Shown one piece after another: positions 1 through 13,623 of a stretch of DNA of 64,000 nucleotides. The DNA comes from Sitta carolinensis. Its lineage: Eukaryota > Chordata > Aves > Passeriformes > Sittidae. The DNA is taken from contig CM063292.1 in assembly GCA_032173965.1 (NCBI GenBank), forward strand, positions 5,594,001 to 5,658,000, in the 5' to 3' direction. Position numbers and translations under genes: made by a program. Positions within the stretch are counted from its first letter, which is position 1. Each line of letters starts with the position of its first letter. The notes beneath the pieces are model-generated. The model had not been told where the DNA came from and did no database searches. It saw only the letters and a program-made list of their open reading frames with translations.

Positions 1-120
1 GTGGGGATGCTTCCCTCACCTTCACCCTGCACAGCAGCTGCAGGGCCAGGAGCGGAGGAGCCCGGGCACTGGTGCTGTGTGTGCCCACACCTGCCCTTCA
101 GGCAGCGTCTCCTGCTGTCC

Positions 121-540
121 ACTCACTCATCTTTGACAACTAAAAGCAAAAATTAAACAAATCCCCAAATCTCCTTTTCCACCCCTCAGTCTTATCAAAG
201 TAACCCAACCCGCAACATCACTTCCCCCTCTCTCTCTCCCCCAAAATTACAACAAAATCCAAACCAACAACAAAACAAAATTCTGTGCCAACAAATGTTC
301 TCAAAAACAACTAAACTCTACCTAACCCACGTAGCCTTCCCCCACTTGGCCCAAGGCTGAGGAGGGAAGGTATTCCCTCTCCAACAACCAAAACAATAAA
401 AAAAAAAAACTTCCCAAATTTTATTTCCTTCCAAAAATAATAAAAACTAAAAAACAAAACAAAACGAAAAACTTTCCTATTAATCCAATAAAATAATAAT
501 CTCAAAACCAACCAACTCACTTCCATAAACTAATTAACTA
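121..540. repeat. G-poor, A/C-rich low-complexity block
   Basis: The + strand is made mostly of A and C with some T and very few G. Positions 481-540 contain no G at all. Short A-rich runs and CT-rich runs alternate without a fixed period. This is low-complexity DNA with strong strand asymmetry. No protein or RNA function is evident. Confidence 0.6.
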
Positions 541-2495
541 ACACACCTGGCATCACTATCAGTCCCAGGACAGAGGCTGCTTCCAGCTTGCACCAGCTCC
601 TAACAGCCCAGGCTGCAGCTGAAAGTCCAACCTCTATTAATTGCCCCTAACCCCATATTGTATTGTTGTATTGATGTCTAGATAGAGATCAGACAAGGGG
701 AAAGCAGTGCTGAAGTAGGTGTGCCTGGCTGCTCAGGTCTGGATCTTTACCTCAGCATTTGCAGAGCCTGATTTCAATGCAGTTGTCAGGCAAATATGCC
801 CCGATTGCAGCTGGGACACAACAGGACTGCCTGGAGAGAGGAGTTAACTTTCAAAGCAAGCTGCTGTAGCCAGGATGCCTCACTTCATGCCTGCTTTCTG
901 AAGTAGATTCTTTCATCCACAGCCAGAGCACACACCACCCTCCATCCTTCTTCCTTGGGTGGTGTTTTTACTGGAGGCATTGCTGGATCTGAGCTTCATT
1001 TTATCCTGCCTTACTGCTACTGTTTAAAACCTGTCCAACTTGAAGACACGTGTCAGTGTTGCATTTCGGGCTCCAGCTTATCATCTCTTGTTTCTTTATA
1101 ACTAAAATAGCCCCATTTAAAATAACCTACATAGCTGGTAATGAAGGTAGCCCTACATGAGCTCTTCACAATGAAACTTCCCTTACCAAATCTGGGATTG
1201 CAGAAAAAACAGAATATCCAAAGGACAGAATTTCTAACCTGAACTTGTCTTCAGTGATCCTCAAAGACTGGAGTTTAGTTCTGAAACCACAAACTTAATA
1301 GGGTTGTTTGTTGGCTGGGTATTTTTGTCATTTCCTTTAGGCTTTGCTGTATCAACATGAAACTCAAAAAGCCCAATTTGCATTTACACTCAGGTGCATT
1401 TGCACTCCCCTTTGTTAAAACAAACAAACAAACAAGCAAACCAGTTTTTCAAAGCTCATTCCCTACAAGCCTAATGAGAGGTTTCTTCCACTGAAACATC
1501 TGGTTTTAGTCATTGCTGGTTACAGTATACTGACAATTCCTCTGTTCTCAAAATGCAGGGAAAGCAGTGTTAATCCTGGGCCTGGGGAACTGCCACAGTC
1601 CAGCCAAAATAGCTCTTGTGACTATAATCATTCATTGCTCTTAGATATTTTATGGTGCATCAGAAAATGGATTCTATTTATATGAGCATTTCTTAAACTA
1701 ACAGTGAGACTTTTGTGCAAGTGAGAAGTAGGACTCCAAACCTGTGCCCATTAAACAGAGATGTGTGACTGATGAGTCACACAAGAGCTAACAGTGCCTG
1801 ATTTCATTAGCTTTATTAATTTCTGTAACACAAGCCATTTAATAGAGGCCTCATCTTCAAGGAAAAGTTTTTAAAGATTTGCAGGAGACAAAATTAAAGT
1901 TAACTCGGTTTGGATGCGAGACGTGCCAAGCTACCTGCAAAGCACAGTATGGCAAAGTGTCTGCTCAAAAATGCTGTGAAAAGGTTCTGTGCTGCTGCTG
2001 GTAAGCCTAGACCTGTAAATCACACTTCAGCCATGAACATTTTCCAAGTACTTTCCAATAATATATCACATTGCTCAACATTTTAAGACTGTCTGACAGT
2101 GTTGTACTGGAATCAAGTTAAATAGATATGGGCTGGTGACACAGACCCATCATCTTTCCATGGTTCAAATTTAAATCTGGTTTCTCACACTTTCATGGTG
2201 TTTTAATTTTCAATTTAGTTTTAAATTTGTTACCATTAGGCAAGAATGACCTAAGCTAGATGTTGAAGTCTCAGCTTGGGTTTTTTGGTTTATGCTGTAC
2301 ATTTAATCTCAGGAAAACAGGATTCTTAAAAGATTTTGGTCAGGAGAATTTAAAGATTGAGATTTCTCTGGGTTTGAGCACAGCCCTTGTCTTAATTTCT
2401 CACCTCAAAACCCAGAGTAGCACTAAACAGAATCCAGCTCCAGGTATGAACATTTTTCTCACCATTCCATATTTTATGCTGTATTTATTTTTGAC

Positions 2496-2524
2496 ATTGG
2501 TTAAAATTGGTTAAAATTGGTTTG
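2496..2524. repeat. Short tandem repeat, about 12 bp unit
   Basis: The unit ATTGGTTAAA is repeated twice and followed by a third degraded copy (ATTGGTTTGG). It is too short to classify further. Confidence 0.6.
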
Positions 2525-3335
2525 GTTACTATGGTATGGACAATCCTGCCTAATTCTGAGATGTGCACTCATCTCTGGTTTAAAAATGTTGCTCAACCCA
2601 CCAAACTATAGATATTCAGGAAAAAATTTTCAGTGTAGGAGAGCTTGTATATTCTTTACTATCACAGTGAAGATTTAAGTCCCACCTCAGTGTTTTCATA
2701 ATTTTCACAGTTGCCACAATTATTTATAGTCAGAACTATAGCTCTTGTTTCACTGCTTAATGCTTAAAAATCCCTAACAAGTGTCAAAGCAGAAATGAAT
2801 AATGTTTTATCTATTTCAGAGCTCGTAATTAAATTGCTTATTCTTGCACTAAGACAAAACCAGAGAAAAAAAAAGCCAAACTCCTACCAGGAACGCTCAC
2901 CAATTGCGCATTTCCAATGCAGAAAGCAAGAGCAGTTAACACAAACCTGGGTGTAATTATTTGCTGAGCAGTTTGCAGAGCATCCGTGCCCACTCTGTTT
3001 GTAAACTGGCCAGCGTTCTGACTCACATAGGAGACACATGTAAAATGCTGGATATCTGTCGTGCAGAATCCTCACTGTAAATAAATAGGACTATGTGGGA
3101 TGTCTCCCACACTTTACACCACATCACAGCCCCTCTTACACAAGAGATCTGTAGGCACAGCAGAGATACCAGCGTGCCCGTCTGCACCTTCATCATCCCT
3201 TTATCACAGCGCTGGTTACAGCTCTCTTTGTAGGCAGGTAACAAAGCCAACACAAAATTGTCTGTTCAGCTCAAGCACTGAGCAGGCACAAACCATGAAT
3301 AAACTGCCTTCCTCTTCAGCAGGGCAGACAAAGCT

Positions 3336-3426
3336 CAGCCCAGCTCAGCCCAGCCCAGATCAGCCCAGCCCAGCTCAGCTCAGCCCAGATCAGCCCAGCC
3401 CAGCTCAGCTCAGCCCAGCTCAGCTC
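3336..3426. repeat. (CAGCC/CAGCT/CAGAT)n pentamer array with 30 bp higher-order unit
   Basis: The array is built of pentamers CAGCC, CAGCT and CAGAT. The order of the variants repeats over 30 bp, so a block starting at CAGATCAGCC occurs twice in tandem. Because 5 is not a multiple of 3, the array stays open in several frames. That explains the Ser/Pro/Gln-rich open frames here, which are not genes. Confidence 0.85.
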
Positions 3427-6400
3427 CCCGGCAGGTTTGCAGCCCTGTGTGCTCTGCTCAGGGACAATGGGACATTCCTGCAGCGCCTTCAGAGAGCCAC
3501 CCCTTTGGCGAGCAGAGGGAGTCCCGCCTCGGGAAGGAGGTGCCCTCTGTCCATGGAGCTCAAGGAGCAATTCCAGCCAGCTGCTGGGGCTGAGTGCCAC
3601 GGGCAGTCCTGTTCACAGCAGCAAATCCACACAGCCCCGGCCGGGGCACATCCTACCTAAAAACACAGCTCTTGTGCTGGGCCCATGCTGCTCAGAGGGG
3701 AAGAGCTGAAGGTGTTCACCCAACAACCAAAATTGGGTTGGAAATGCTATAAGGGTGTGATTGAAAAGTCACTAAAATGAGCAGTGTGACCTGCCTGCCA
3801 CTGGCCGTTGCCCTGTGGGGCTGGCTCACACTAGTGAGAATTGCCCCCCTCCCTTCCAAACCCCTTTGGCTTGCACTTTGGGTCTAAAGTTTCAAAAGCT
3901 TCACATATTTTTAGAGTGTGTTCTCAACTTTGGGAGGTGAATTGCTGAGAATTTGTTTCTAATATAGGTAATTCAAACCAACTATACAAATATGCGACCT
4001 TTGAAAACGCTGGTGGATTTTGACATATTTCAGATCGATGATAAGACTGTGCCTAAAAAAAAAGCAAAACAAAAAAACATAACTAAAAAGCTAAGAAAAG
4101 ATCTTGTTTCTATTTATAAACTGTAATTAGGAGGCAAAACTCCTCAAACTTGTCTTGTTGCATCCTTTGTTGACAAACCAGTGTTGGTCAGTGGAGGAAA
4201 ATGGACTTGAAATAAATTCATGACCCTTTCTGTTTCTGAAGGGGGAATTCCCTTGGGAATATTGTTTTTCTACAAGCCTGCTGCAGATAATAGATGTGCT
4301 TTATCTCTTTAATGATGGCTGTTGTGAAGCTCATAGAAGAGCAATTGCAAGCTATATTGCAGCTTCAAAAAGTTGTACTTTAACACACCAATTACTATTA
4401 ATGAAACACTTGGAAAAAGATTTACAAAACCAGGCCATCTCTTTAATTATTAGCTGTGCATTTTTTCATTCAGTAATTTTCTCCCTGACCTCACTGATAT
4501 TTGGGGAAATCAATTAATTCTGTTAAAATCTGTGAAGCTCCATTGGTTCATATAAAACTGCAAGGAAAAGTTTCTTCAGAAAAAGAAAAAAAAAACCAAA
4601 AAAAACCACATTAAAATATATTTTAAAAGCATACTTACCAGAAGAGCTCCATCTCCATTTAAGTCTAATTTTTGGTCCTTTATGATTTTCAAGTCTTTAG
4701 TAAGAACCAGATTTTGAAGTAAGATTAGAGCAGTGCATCAGTTTCCAATTGATTGCCTTACAGATGTTTAAAAGGAAGTATGTTATCAATAGAGATTATC
4801 TCTATCAAAATATTCAGTGAATGCTAATGTTATTCTTTCCTCATTTAAATATAAAGATCAAGCCAAGACCCTGCTTGCTTGAAGTCAAAAAAAACCACTA
4901 TCAGTTGAGCAGACTGCTCCATGAATATTTTTAACAGATTTTTAATTTTCTTTTTCTTATACAGAATTCAGATGGGATGTCATGTCCTGTTCTAAGACCA
5001 GTACTTGGGATGAGAAAATTTTCTAGTTTTTAGACCTGAAAAACTAAAGTATCCAGAAAGAGAACTGATTTTAAATTATATTTCTTAACCTTTTTAAAAT
5101 AAATAAATAATTTTTTTTTTCTAAAGTAAGTATTTCTGGCCCAGAAATCCACTACCCTACAGCAGTTGGGAGAGAAATCAGTAAATAACAATATATTTAA
5201 AGGTGAGGTAAACAAAATACTTCTTAAGTCAAAGCATTGGTGTTTGGCTACCAACATTTTCAATTAGTGCCAGCTATGTCTGGTGCAGCCATGAACATTA
5301 ATCAAAAAAAAAAGCTACTGAAGGTAATTGCCACATTTTCTTATCTTTTGCTATATTTCACTGACTACTTTTTGTGGTGTATTGACCACCTATGGTCAAT
5401 AGACCAGGTCTGATTAGCACTACTTTAGAAGGTCAAAGTCTAAATAGCAGAACGCAGCTGAGCTCACCACGTATCTGACTTGGCCTCAGAACAAGCCAGC
5501 AGGGGCTTATTCCTCTGATGCTTGTGACTGGGCCAGGCCACTCTTCTAACAATTGCTTCAAAACTGAGCCAGTTTTGAAGGGGAGAATAAAGGGACTCTT
5601 CAGAAAAGAGAATTGGTTTAGCGCCCCATTGACGGACTGGATCACACACCTCCCCTTAACCCCTCTGGTTTTGTCTCTGTAGCTTTGCAGAGGGTGAGGA
5701 CCCAGCAGAACAGAGCCTGGGAGCACACCTGGGGAGAGAAAAGGCCAGGAGGAAGTGAGCAGCCCAGCCAGAATGTCAAGGACCAAATGTGAGCACAACC
5801 CTGCCCTGTTTGATCCCCTGGGACCTGCTCAGCTCTCCAGGAGAGGAGCTCTGAGCTGGTGGCTTGGGGAACTCACAGACCCAGGAGTGGGCAAAAGGCT
5901 CCACTCGTTATTCCCTCAAGGACTCCACATGCCAGTCTATGCAATTTGATTTGCAATCAATTGCCAGTGATTACACATTGTTTATCATCGATTGGCACAA
6001 GGAATCCTTGAGAGAATAATGAGCTGCAGCTGATGACAATCAGGGACTACTGTCTCATTGCAAGTTTGATTGCACATCCTTCCACTGGTGCAATCGAGCA
6101 CCCACCACCACCACAAAGCACCACTGAAAATAATAAATATAATAAATAAATAAATAAATAAATAAATAAATGGCACCAGAAAGCAAAACATTAAAAGCCC
6201 TTCTGAAAAATAAAGGCTGAGTGGAAGTTCTTGAGTATAATGTTAGTAAGGTTAACGTCGTTAAAATGCTTCGGGTTCGAAATACAATAAAAAGGTTTCA
6301 GTAGATCTTCCAACTATTTTTTGACAAAATAAAATCTAGACAGCAAGCAAGCATTTCTTTAAACAAGCAGGAGAAATTTTGGACCAAGGCACCTAAAATA

Positions 6401-8011
6401 AATCTATTATTTGTAGGAAATAAAGCCTGCATCCAACTAAGAAGTTTAGAAGGAAAGATGGGAATTTTAAGACAATCTGCAAATACCTCTTGGTTATCAG
6501 AAACTCACCTGTTCTTCTCAACATAGGCTGTCTTTCTATCAACAAATGCACAAAGAGCAAAAGTAAGTTATTTTATCCTGTTGGAGCTGTGAGGTTTATC
6601 AATTCAGTGTACAGCTCTTTGCAAGTGAAACACCCAGGAATGTATATTTTAGAAAACAGCAATTAAAATTTCAGTAACCAGCAGGCCAATAGTCTCAAAA
6701 GGGTGCTCATCCCTGGCTTTATGTAGTGGTTTAGAGCCATTAGGAATGGTGTATTCATTTTGTGCCTGGCATGGTGTACAGGGTGATCAATACTTGTGAC
6801 AGATTCTGAAGTTACAAATTTACTTAAAAAGTAGCAGCAAATGCAATCATGTCTTGTATCTGTCTCAGTGCCAATTATTTCAATGAAAAACATACAGATC
6901 CCTTCATTAGGGATTTAATTTTTGGAAGTTTACATTCAAGCTAAGTCTTGAAAACATTTTGCTGTCAGCAGGAACTTTGCCATTGCCTGTGCTGGAACTG
7001 AGATTTTGCCTTCTGATCTGTAAATCAGCTCTGTGAAAATAAAGTAAAATCATTACTTTGAGATCTCATTTTTCATGGAGCTATCACACAGATCTCACTG
7101 CCTCCCTGGTGGCCAGCTCTCCACCACCTCCAGCACGGGTTAATTCCTTGTGCAGGCCACCTTTTGTGTTCTCCAGGTTCTGTGACTCCTATTTTTAGCA
7201 TTTCAGACAGCATGGATTCCAGCTGGCTTATCTCATTTAGGTGATCATTCAGAAAAGCCTCACTATGGTGCAATACTTTGGAGTAACAATCATCTGGTGG
7301 CTGAATCAGGTGCCCAGAGATCTCAATAAATCCATGAAAACAAGGAGATAAAAATTGTATCATTACATGCCAGAGAAACATCAAAGTGACCAGGTTTCAT
7401 TTAGACTTTGTTTTCCATGGGTGTCCCCACACCAAGCTCCTTCAGACACCCTCTTTGCAGCCCTGTGAGCCCTAAATAAAAACCTGACACTTTCCTCTAA
7501 CCTTCATCCAATTGCCCAGGCAGAACAGAGCCAATTCTACAGGCTCCTCAATTCACAGTCTAATGTTTAAATACACCCACAAACTCAGAACTGTCCAACA
7601 ATAGCCACCAAGCACGACTTAGTCCTCTCCTTCAGTGACAAACGTCAGGTAGAGCTGTACCAGCTTGTTAGCACAGAATACAATGTGCCTGGCCTCAAAC
7701 TGTTAATCAATATCTCTATCTGAGAGGTGACATTTCAACAGCTGTGGAACGCTGGAGCCTGTTAGGATATCTTTTCTTTTTTTTTCAAGTGTCAGATTAT
7801 AAACTTCATAAATAACTGATGAGCACACCTCTAACAACAGCACGTGTGTTTGTGTGTGCCTGTGTCAGCACCTTTCTGGATGTAAGCACGGTGACCCTGG
7901 AAAAAATAGAATGCACTGGTTTATGCACTTGCCCTGTGCTGTGAAGTTTTAATTAAGCATTGACATACCCTGAGCCATTTAAGAACCCCCCCAGACCCTG
8001 GAGAGGTGAAA
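3427..8011. other. Gene-free upstream flank
   Basis: No gene is visible. Only short, unrelated open stretches occur. The block contains an AAAT microsatellite (6131-6171) and several A-rich runs. No transposon could be recognised by eye. Confidence 0.6.
6131..6171. repeat. (AAAT)n microsatellite
   Basis: After an imperfect AATAAATAT start, the tetramer AAAT/TAAA repeats about eight times in a row. This is a simple sequence repeat that is probably length-variable. Confidence 0.9.
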
Positions 8012-8240
8012 GGAATCATGGAAACATTGAGCTGGAAGAGATCTGGAGGGGTTGACTGGTCCATCCTCTTGCCCCAAGGCCAGACTTAGGAAATCCCCAG
8101 CACATCTCTGTGGAATTCATTCCTTAAAGCCACCTTGAAATGGAACATCCACCACCTCCTCAGGCAATCTGTTTCACTGCTTCTGATGTCCAAACTCTCA
8201 AAGAGGATTTTCCTCATATTTAACGTGATAAACTTCCTAG
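8012..8240 (-). mobile_element. CR1-type LINE 3' fragment, degraded
   Basis: On the + strand the segment opens with GAATCATGGAAAC and a GAGCTGGAAGAGATCTGGAGG-like stretch, then a CCATCC...GCCCCAAGG block, a CCACCACCTCCTCAGGCAATCTGTTTCACTG-type block and CCTCATATTTAACGTGATAAACTTCCT. The order and wording match the reverse complement of avian CR1 3' ends, so the element lies on the - strand with its 3' end at the left. It is diverged and 5'-truncated, as most CR1 copies are. No reverse-transcriptase reading frame remains. The subfamily cannot be assigned by eye. Confidence 0.75.
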
Positions 8241-11200
8241 AGTTTAACCATACAGAAAAATAACCAAGCAGGGCGAGGCGAAAGTGGTGGGGAGAAAAGG
8301 ATTGGTATGAAAAGGGGAGTTGGATGAAGAAAAGAAATATGTTTAACTGGAAAATTTACTTGAAAGAAAGTGAATGTCAAGAGGAAAGGCCATGCAGAGG
8401 AGCACGTGTAGCTCCCTGCACAAGGCTGTAAGAAAACATTTTCCTTCTGGGGAGAAGGAAAAGGGTCTCTGAGAGTAAGAATTTTCCTTTCGATGTTTTT
8501 CCCTTTCCCCTCTTATGTTCTCTATACCGTCATTCTTTTGCACTTTTCTATGCTTAGTATTCCACTTTTCAGCTGTGCTGTAGGTTTTTTCCCCCTGTAG
8601 TTAGGTTTTTTTCTTCTGCAGGTTTTATTGACCAAACAATGTATTAAATTGTCAGGATGCAGCATGCCCAGGGAATTTCTGATGCCAAACCAGCACCAGT
8701 GACTGTAGATGAATGCATACTCCAATACAAAAAAAAATCGGATGTTTTTCTCTGCTTGTACATATGAATATCTACACATTGTGAAAAGCTCAGGAATGAA
8801 AATTTTTAACCAATCTTACATATTTTGCAAACAAACTTGCTTTTGAAAGGCTTTTAAGTATCATTTTCTTACTCCTCCCAACACCTCCCTGAGACATTAG
8901 CAGTCTTCTTTACATGAAACAATAAGAGCAGGTGGATATAAAAGGAAAAAATGAGAAATGAAATTAAAAAGGAAATGCTAAGAAAATACGTCTCACTTTG
9001 TTGTTATCAGGCTTGTGATGCAAGACAAAAATAAAGTTTGTTTATGACTTTGACCTCTCAAATGTTGCAGTGACATTGTAATTTAATCATAAGCTAATAA
9101 TTTACCAGTTCTCCACTTTTGAGTAACAGAAAGCCATTGTGAGAACAACAGTGAATTTTCAGCTCTACTTATGTCTTCATCAAGGCTATAAAAACTTTTT
9201 ACAAAGACCACAAGAAAACCAGTGAGGTGATCACACACAATAGAAGAGCTGAAGTTATCAATAGAGCAATTTACAATAATTGTATTTGCAAATTGAACAT
9301 CATTACAATAACAATAACTATAAAATCCCAAAAAGATACTTGATGCTCTTGAGTAATTACATGCAATTAATTTGTATCTAATTCCAGACTCTGGCAAGCT
9401 CTAGCCTAGCCTTTCTCAGAAATACTTGCTGGCAATGAAAAAACAAGATGCTGCCCAGGCCACCTCTGCTGGGAAAGCTTTGTGTTGTGCAAGAAGAGTT
9501 CAGATTTGGCAAAGAGAAACAGTGCATCTGCAGGGAAGCCTCTGAAGGATCCCAGTTTGTCCCTTGTGCACATGATACCAGCATTTATGAGATCATTCCA
9601 GTCGAGGGCTTTGGCTCCACCTCCTCACATCCCTTCTGCTGGCCCGTGCTCAGCTGTGCCCCCATAGCACTGTGGACACAATTATTTGGCACTGGCCAAA
9701 CCGAGATGGGGAGGAGAAGACCTTCTGCAATCTTAGCTGATGTTTTCCTTTCCCATGCTGATGAGTGAGGAGCAGCAGGATTTGAGCCTCCTTGTCCCAG
9801 CTGGCACAATGTTTGTCACCAAATAATTTATACTCCCACATCTTAAATGAAGAAGCTAAGGATTATTTCTGGATCATAGCTCCTCTTTGGGCAAGTTCTA
9901 GGGAGGTTTCTGCAGACATCCAGAGACAAAAGACTAAACAAACAAAACAGAGGAGAAAGGAAGAGTGTGGGGACATTGGAGAGCACAAAGATTTTAGAGT
10001 CCAAAAGTAAGAGCACATCAAAATGCAAGGTTGGTTTCAAGAGCATATATTTTTGACAAATGTATATTATTCATTATTAATCTATATGTCTTGGCCCAAA
10101 GTACTATGTTATATATTACTATGGGTATTGATTTTCATCTGCTTTGCTCTGTACATGTTCAGTTTCAACTTTTAAGGGGAGAAAGGGATTGAGGCAGAGA
10201 ACAGTGAAACAAGAAAGAGGGTAACAGAGAGTTTTGCTGCTGTGCTTCATGATATGCTGACCTAATGATGGCTGAGATGATCACCCATTAGTGTACATTG
10301 AGTATTTTTAAAAAATTCAACCACTATCAGACACAAGGAAAAGTTATGTGTCTCTGTGAGCAGACAGACATTCCAGGTGTACACTGGACTGGCTTGGCTG
10401 GTTTTGGGAGCCACAAACTGTGCAAGAAGGCGTGAGAAAATCTGTGCTGATCTACAGGGACGTTGGAAGAGAGGGATTTCTGCCCTAAACAGAGGAGGAA
10501 AAGGGATTCCCCTGGGGCAGAAACGATGGCACCTCTGCAGGTTGCAGTGCTCAGAGTGTGACAGGGCCCTGGGCAGGGCGCTGTGCAGGCAGCTGCCTGT
10601 CTTTGCTCCCCGTGTGGATTTCAGTATGAAAGGTGTGTGCTGCAGGATCCAAAATCACAAGCATCCGTTGTTGTTTACTGTTATTACAAACAGCCCCTGC
10701 TTTTCCTCTTGGGCAAGAGTGTGTGTGTGCATCTGTGTGTGTACACACATATATAAATACACATATGTGGAGGTATGCAGATCATATAATAAGCGAAATA
10801 CCATCTACAAGCTTGGCTTTGATGTTAGTGCAGTGAAACAAGGCGTTTTATTTGGAGTAGCTGGTGAATAAATATTGTTGCAGGCATCACATAACAAGCG
10901 AACTTGAAACTACTCGGCGCTGCAGCGTTGGGGCTCTGGATAATTAGGTCAGTGTTATAGCTAAGGGGAGGAGGAGCCAGCCCTGAATGATGCCAAATCC
11001 TGAACCTTTCAATTAGAAAGCTTTTTCTGTGAGGTTACTGAGCATCACCTCTGTCTTGTTGAGGGAGTTGTGTTCAATGTTAAAGGTTTTTCTGGAGGGA
11101 TCTGTAAAAGACAAAGCTGTGACCTGCCATTCTCTGCTTGTAAACTATCTATTTTGGATATCCCAAAGCACTCCAGATGCAGAAATGACTGCCTGAGTGG

Positions 11201-13583
11201 AAGAAATTGTGGGTAGAGGGTAAATCTTATGAAACAGAGAGCAGTTAACTGCAGCAGAGCACCAGCTTGCAGGTTTTAACATTCTAGCATGTGCATCAGA
11301 TGCTCCTGGGAAGGGTGACACTCAGAAAAGTTGTAATTATTTGTTTTGGATATAAGTTATGTGTTAAAGAACACATGTGCCTTGGGACTTTTAGCTCTAA
11401 CAGCTACTTAAGTTTCAGTAAATGGAGTGAACAAATGAACCAAGCGAAAATGAGAAGAAAGCTTCTGACTCACATCCTCTCTCCTGACTGTAATAAGAAA
11501 TGTCTTGAAAGCAAAATGTATTATTTTGTGTTATCAATAAACTCCCCATAGAGTTTATGACAGAGTTATTCACCTCCATCTGTCCATTAAGGAGGGGTTG
11601 GGGACAGAAAAATATGCAATTTTTTCAGATGTTTGGAAAATTTGGTTGTGTGCAGATCAGAATGAGGCTGTGCTAAAATGAAACAAAGTATGACCTGAGA
11701 GAACATTAATGATAGCTGCGTGACTAGGGAACTAATTTGGCAGGTCAGAGACCCAGACAAGAATCCCCAAACTGCTTGCAAAACCTTTGTCTTGAAATTC
11801 ATACCTTTTGGCCAAAAGTTGTGATTTTGACAAAGCAGCTCTTTTCAGCAAAGGTATTTTAACCAGCTCCCCAGCATGGTAAATTCCCCTCTTCTCATTC
11901 TCCACTTGACTTCCTCCAGTGTTTTGGGTTGCAATGCCAGAACAGCAGTGATCAATAGCCCAGAACATTGTAGTATTGCATGTCTCTGTGATGACTCGAG
12001 TGCTGGAATCTGTGTTTGCTCCTTATCTGGCTGTGAAGATGCCTCCTGATTGGAAAAGAGGGGCACTTGCAACAAAGCTCCTCTGGAATTGTCCTCCCAA
12101 AGTGTGGTGAGGCAGCTGGGAACCTTGTGATAACAAGCAAGTCAATCTTCATTTTCTCATTGTCTTGTTCAGGTGAGTCTATCACCTGCCCAGAGGACTT
12201 GGCAGAGGAGCATTCCTGCACTTGGCTCTAGAAAAGGGGGTAACAGGGACAGGGTTCTTCCTCTGAGTTAGGAAACCATTACTCCACATTGTCTGAGGGA
12301 TTTTTAAGTCCCATCCATTTATTCCGTGAGATGGAAAATATTGAAATGTGATTACTTGGACATTACAATGAGATGTGAATATGTGTGAAATGCACAACTA
12401 CTGTGTTGACTGTGGCTCCTCATATTTCTTGGCAGGCCTTGCAGATGCAATGGGATTTATGGTGTTCTCTCTGCATAAGATTTTTGTTTCCTGATCTACT
12501 GTATTCCATGGTTTCCAGTTCTGTAATATTCAAAAAGTGCAGCAAGTTGTGCTGCTAATCTCCCAGGCCTTAGATATCATACAGCTCTTGCTGCACAGCA
12601 CAGGGTATTGGGGAATGAGGCTCCAGCCCAGGGGAAAAGGGCTGGGTTCAGAAAGGTTGTTTATCAGGAGAAGTGTGTTTTCTGTGAGGAAAACAGGGAA
12701 CTTGATGGGACAAGGAAAATAATTGGGGTTTAGCCATATTGCCAAATTTATGTGAGCATACAAATGGCAGCAAATGCACAGGGAAGGCTGTTTAGGGGAT
12801 TCTGGGTGGAATAGAGTAAGGCCACATTACTGTGGGTTAGTAAGGGACGTAGCCAACCTGTTAGCAAAAGGGGCATTAATTGTTTAAGGGATTCTTTGTT
12901 CTTCCTCTGTTCTCATTCCCCTCAGGTTCCATGAGTCATGAGAAAGATATTTCGATAAACTTAACAAGAAGAGAGGCAGAAACTTGATTTATTTGTGTTC
13001 TACACTGCTCTGAGAAGTGTTTTGTGGTGGTTGAATAGCTTAAATGGTAGAAGTCCTTACAATTTTTTGTCCTTTGCCTTTTGCTCTCCAAAGTTGTGGG
13101 GAAGGAGCACGGTGCAAATGCTCAGTGTCCCTGTCTCTGACAGCTCTCTGAGGGAGGTGGGGGCAGCTGTTCAAGTCCTGTTCAGAATTTTTCAGCAGTA
13201 AAATCCTTCAGTGTAAACCCAGGCCGAGGTTCTGGGCTTCCTTCAGGGGCAGAGATGGAAGATGTCTCCAATCTGACCCCCACAATGTGTGTGTGTGTGT
13301 TTTCCCATTCCCAACAAACCAAGTCTCTTGTAGAGCTCGCAGTGGATGCCTGTGGGCTGAGGACATCATGCATGGTGTGATGTCACCAGGGCAGCCTTCC
13401 GAGAGCTAGAATGAAAACCTGGTGAGATCAGATTAAATCATACGTCGTGCTTTCAATAAAGCACATTTTCTTTACCCCGAGTTTGTCTCTGGAGATGACA
13501 ATAAATTCCTTTGATACAAATGAAGAAGGAGCAACTTCTGCTAAACACTTTTGTAGGAGCCGTTTTTTTCTGGGTTTTCTTCT

Positions 13584-13585
<2 letters not shown>
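8241..13585. other. Gene-free upstream flank
   Basis: No supported gene. The longest open stretch, on + at about 10356-10871, starts with GTG rather than ATG, and resembles no protein I recognise. Simple repeats are GT/CA-rich DNA at 10720-10770 and a short GT run at 13286-13301. Confidence 0.6.
10718..10770. repeat. Imperfect GT/CA microsatellite
   Basis: GTGTGTGTGC, CTGTGTGTGTAC, ACACATATAT and ACACATATG follow each other, forming an interrupted dinucleotide repeat that switches from GT to CA and partly reads as a hairpin. Confidence 0.7.

Positions 13586-13622
<37 letters not shown>
13586..13622. repeat. Poly(T) tract, 37 nt
   Basis: An uninterrupted run of 37 T is preceded by a TTC/TTCTTC pyrimidine ramp. 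On the - strand it is a poly(A) run, but no retroposed gene body is recognisable next to it. Length is likely unstable and error-prone in assemblies. Confidence 0.9.

Positions 13623-13623
<1 letters not shown>

Larger units (their letters stand above)
1..3335. other. Gene-free upstream flank, first part
   Basis: No coding region, RNA gene or clear transposon is visible on either strand. Open stretches are all under 90 codons with no recognisable protein. The block holds a strongly G-poor stretch (about 121-540), an AP-1-like TGAGTCA at 1773-1779 and a short imperfect tandem repeat at 2496-2524. The rest is ordinary AT-rich vertebrate intergenic sequence. Confidence 0.65.

Noticed and set aside
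3100..3660. 186-codon open frame on the + strand, Ser/Pro/Gln-rich
   Set aside because: The central part is the translated CAGCC pentamer array; the flanks show no recognisable protein.
10356..10871. 171-codon open stretch on the + strand
   Set aside because: It starts at GTG, crosses a GT/CA microsatellite and shows no protein-like features.
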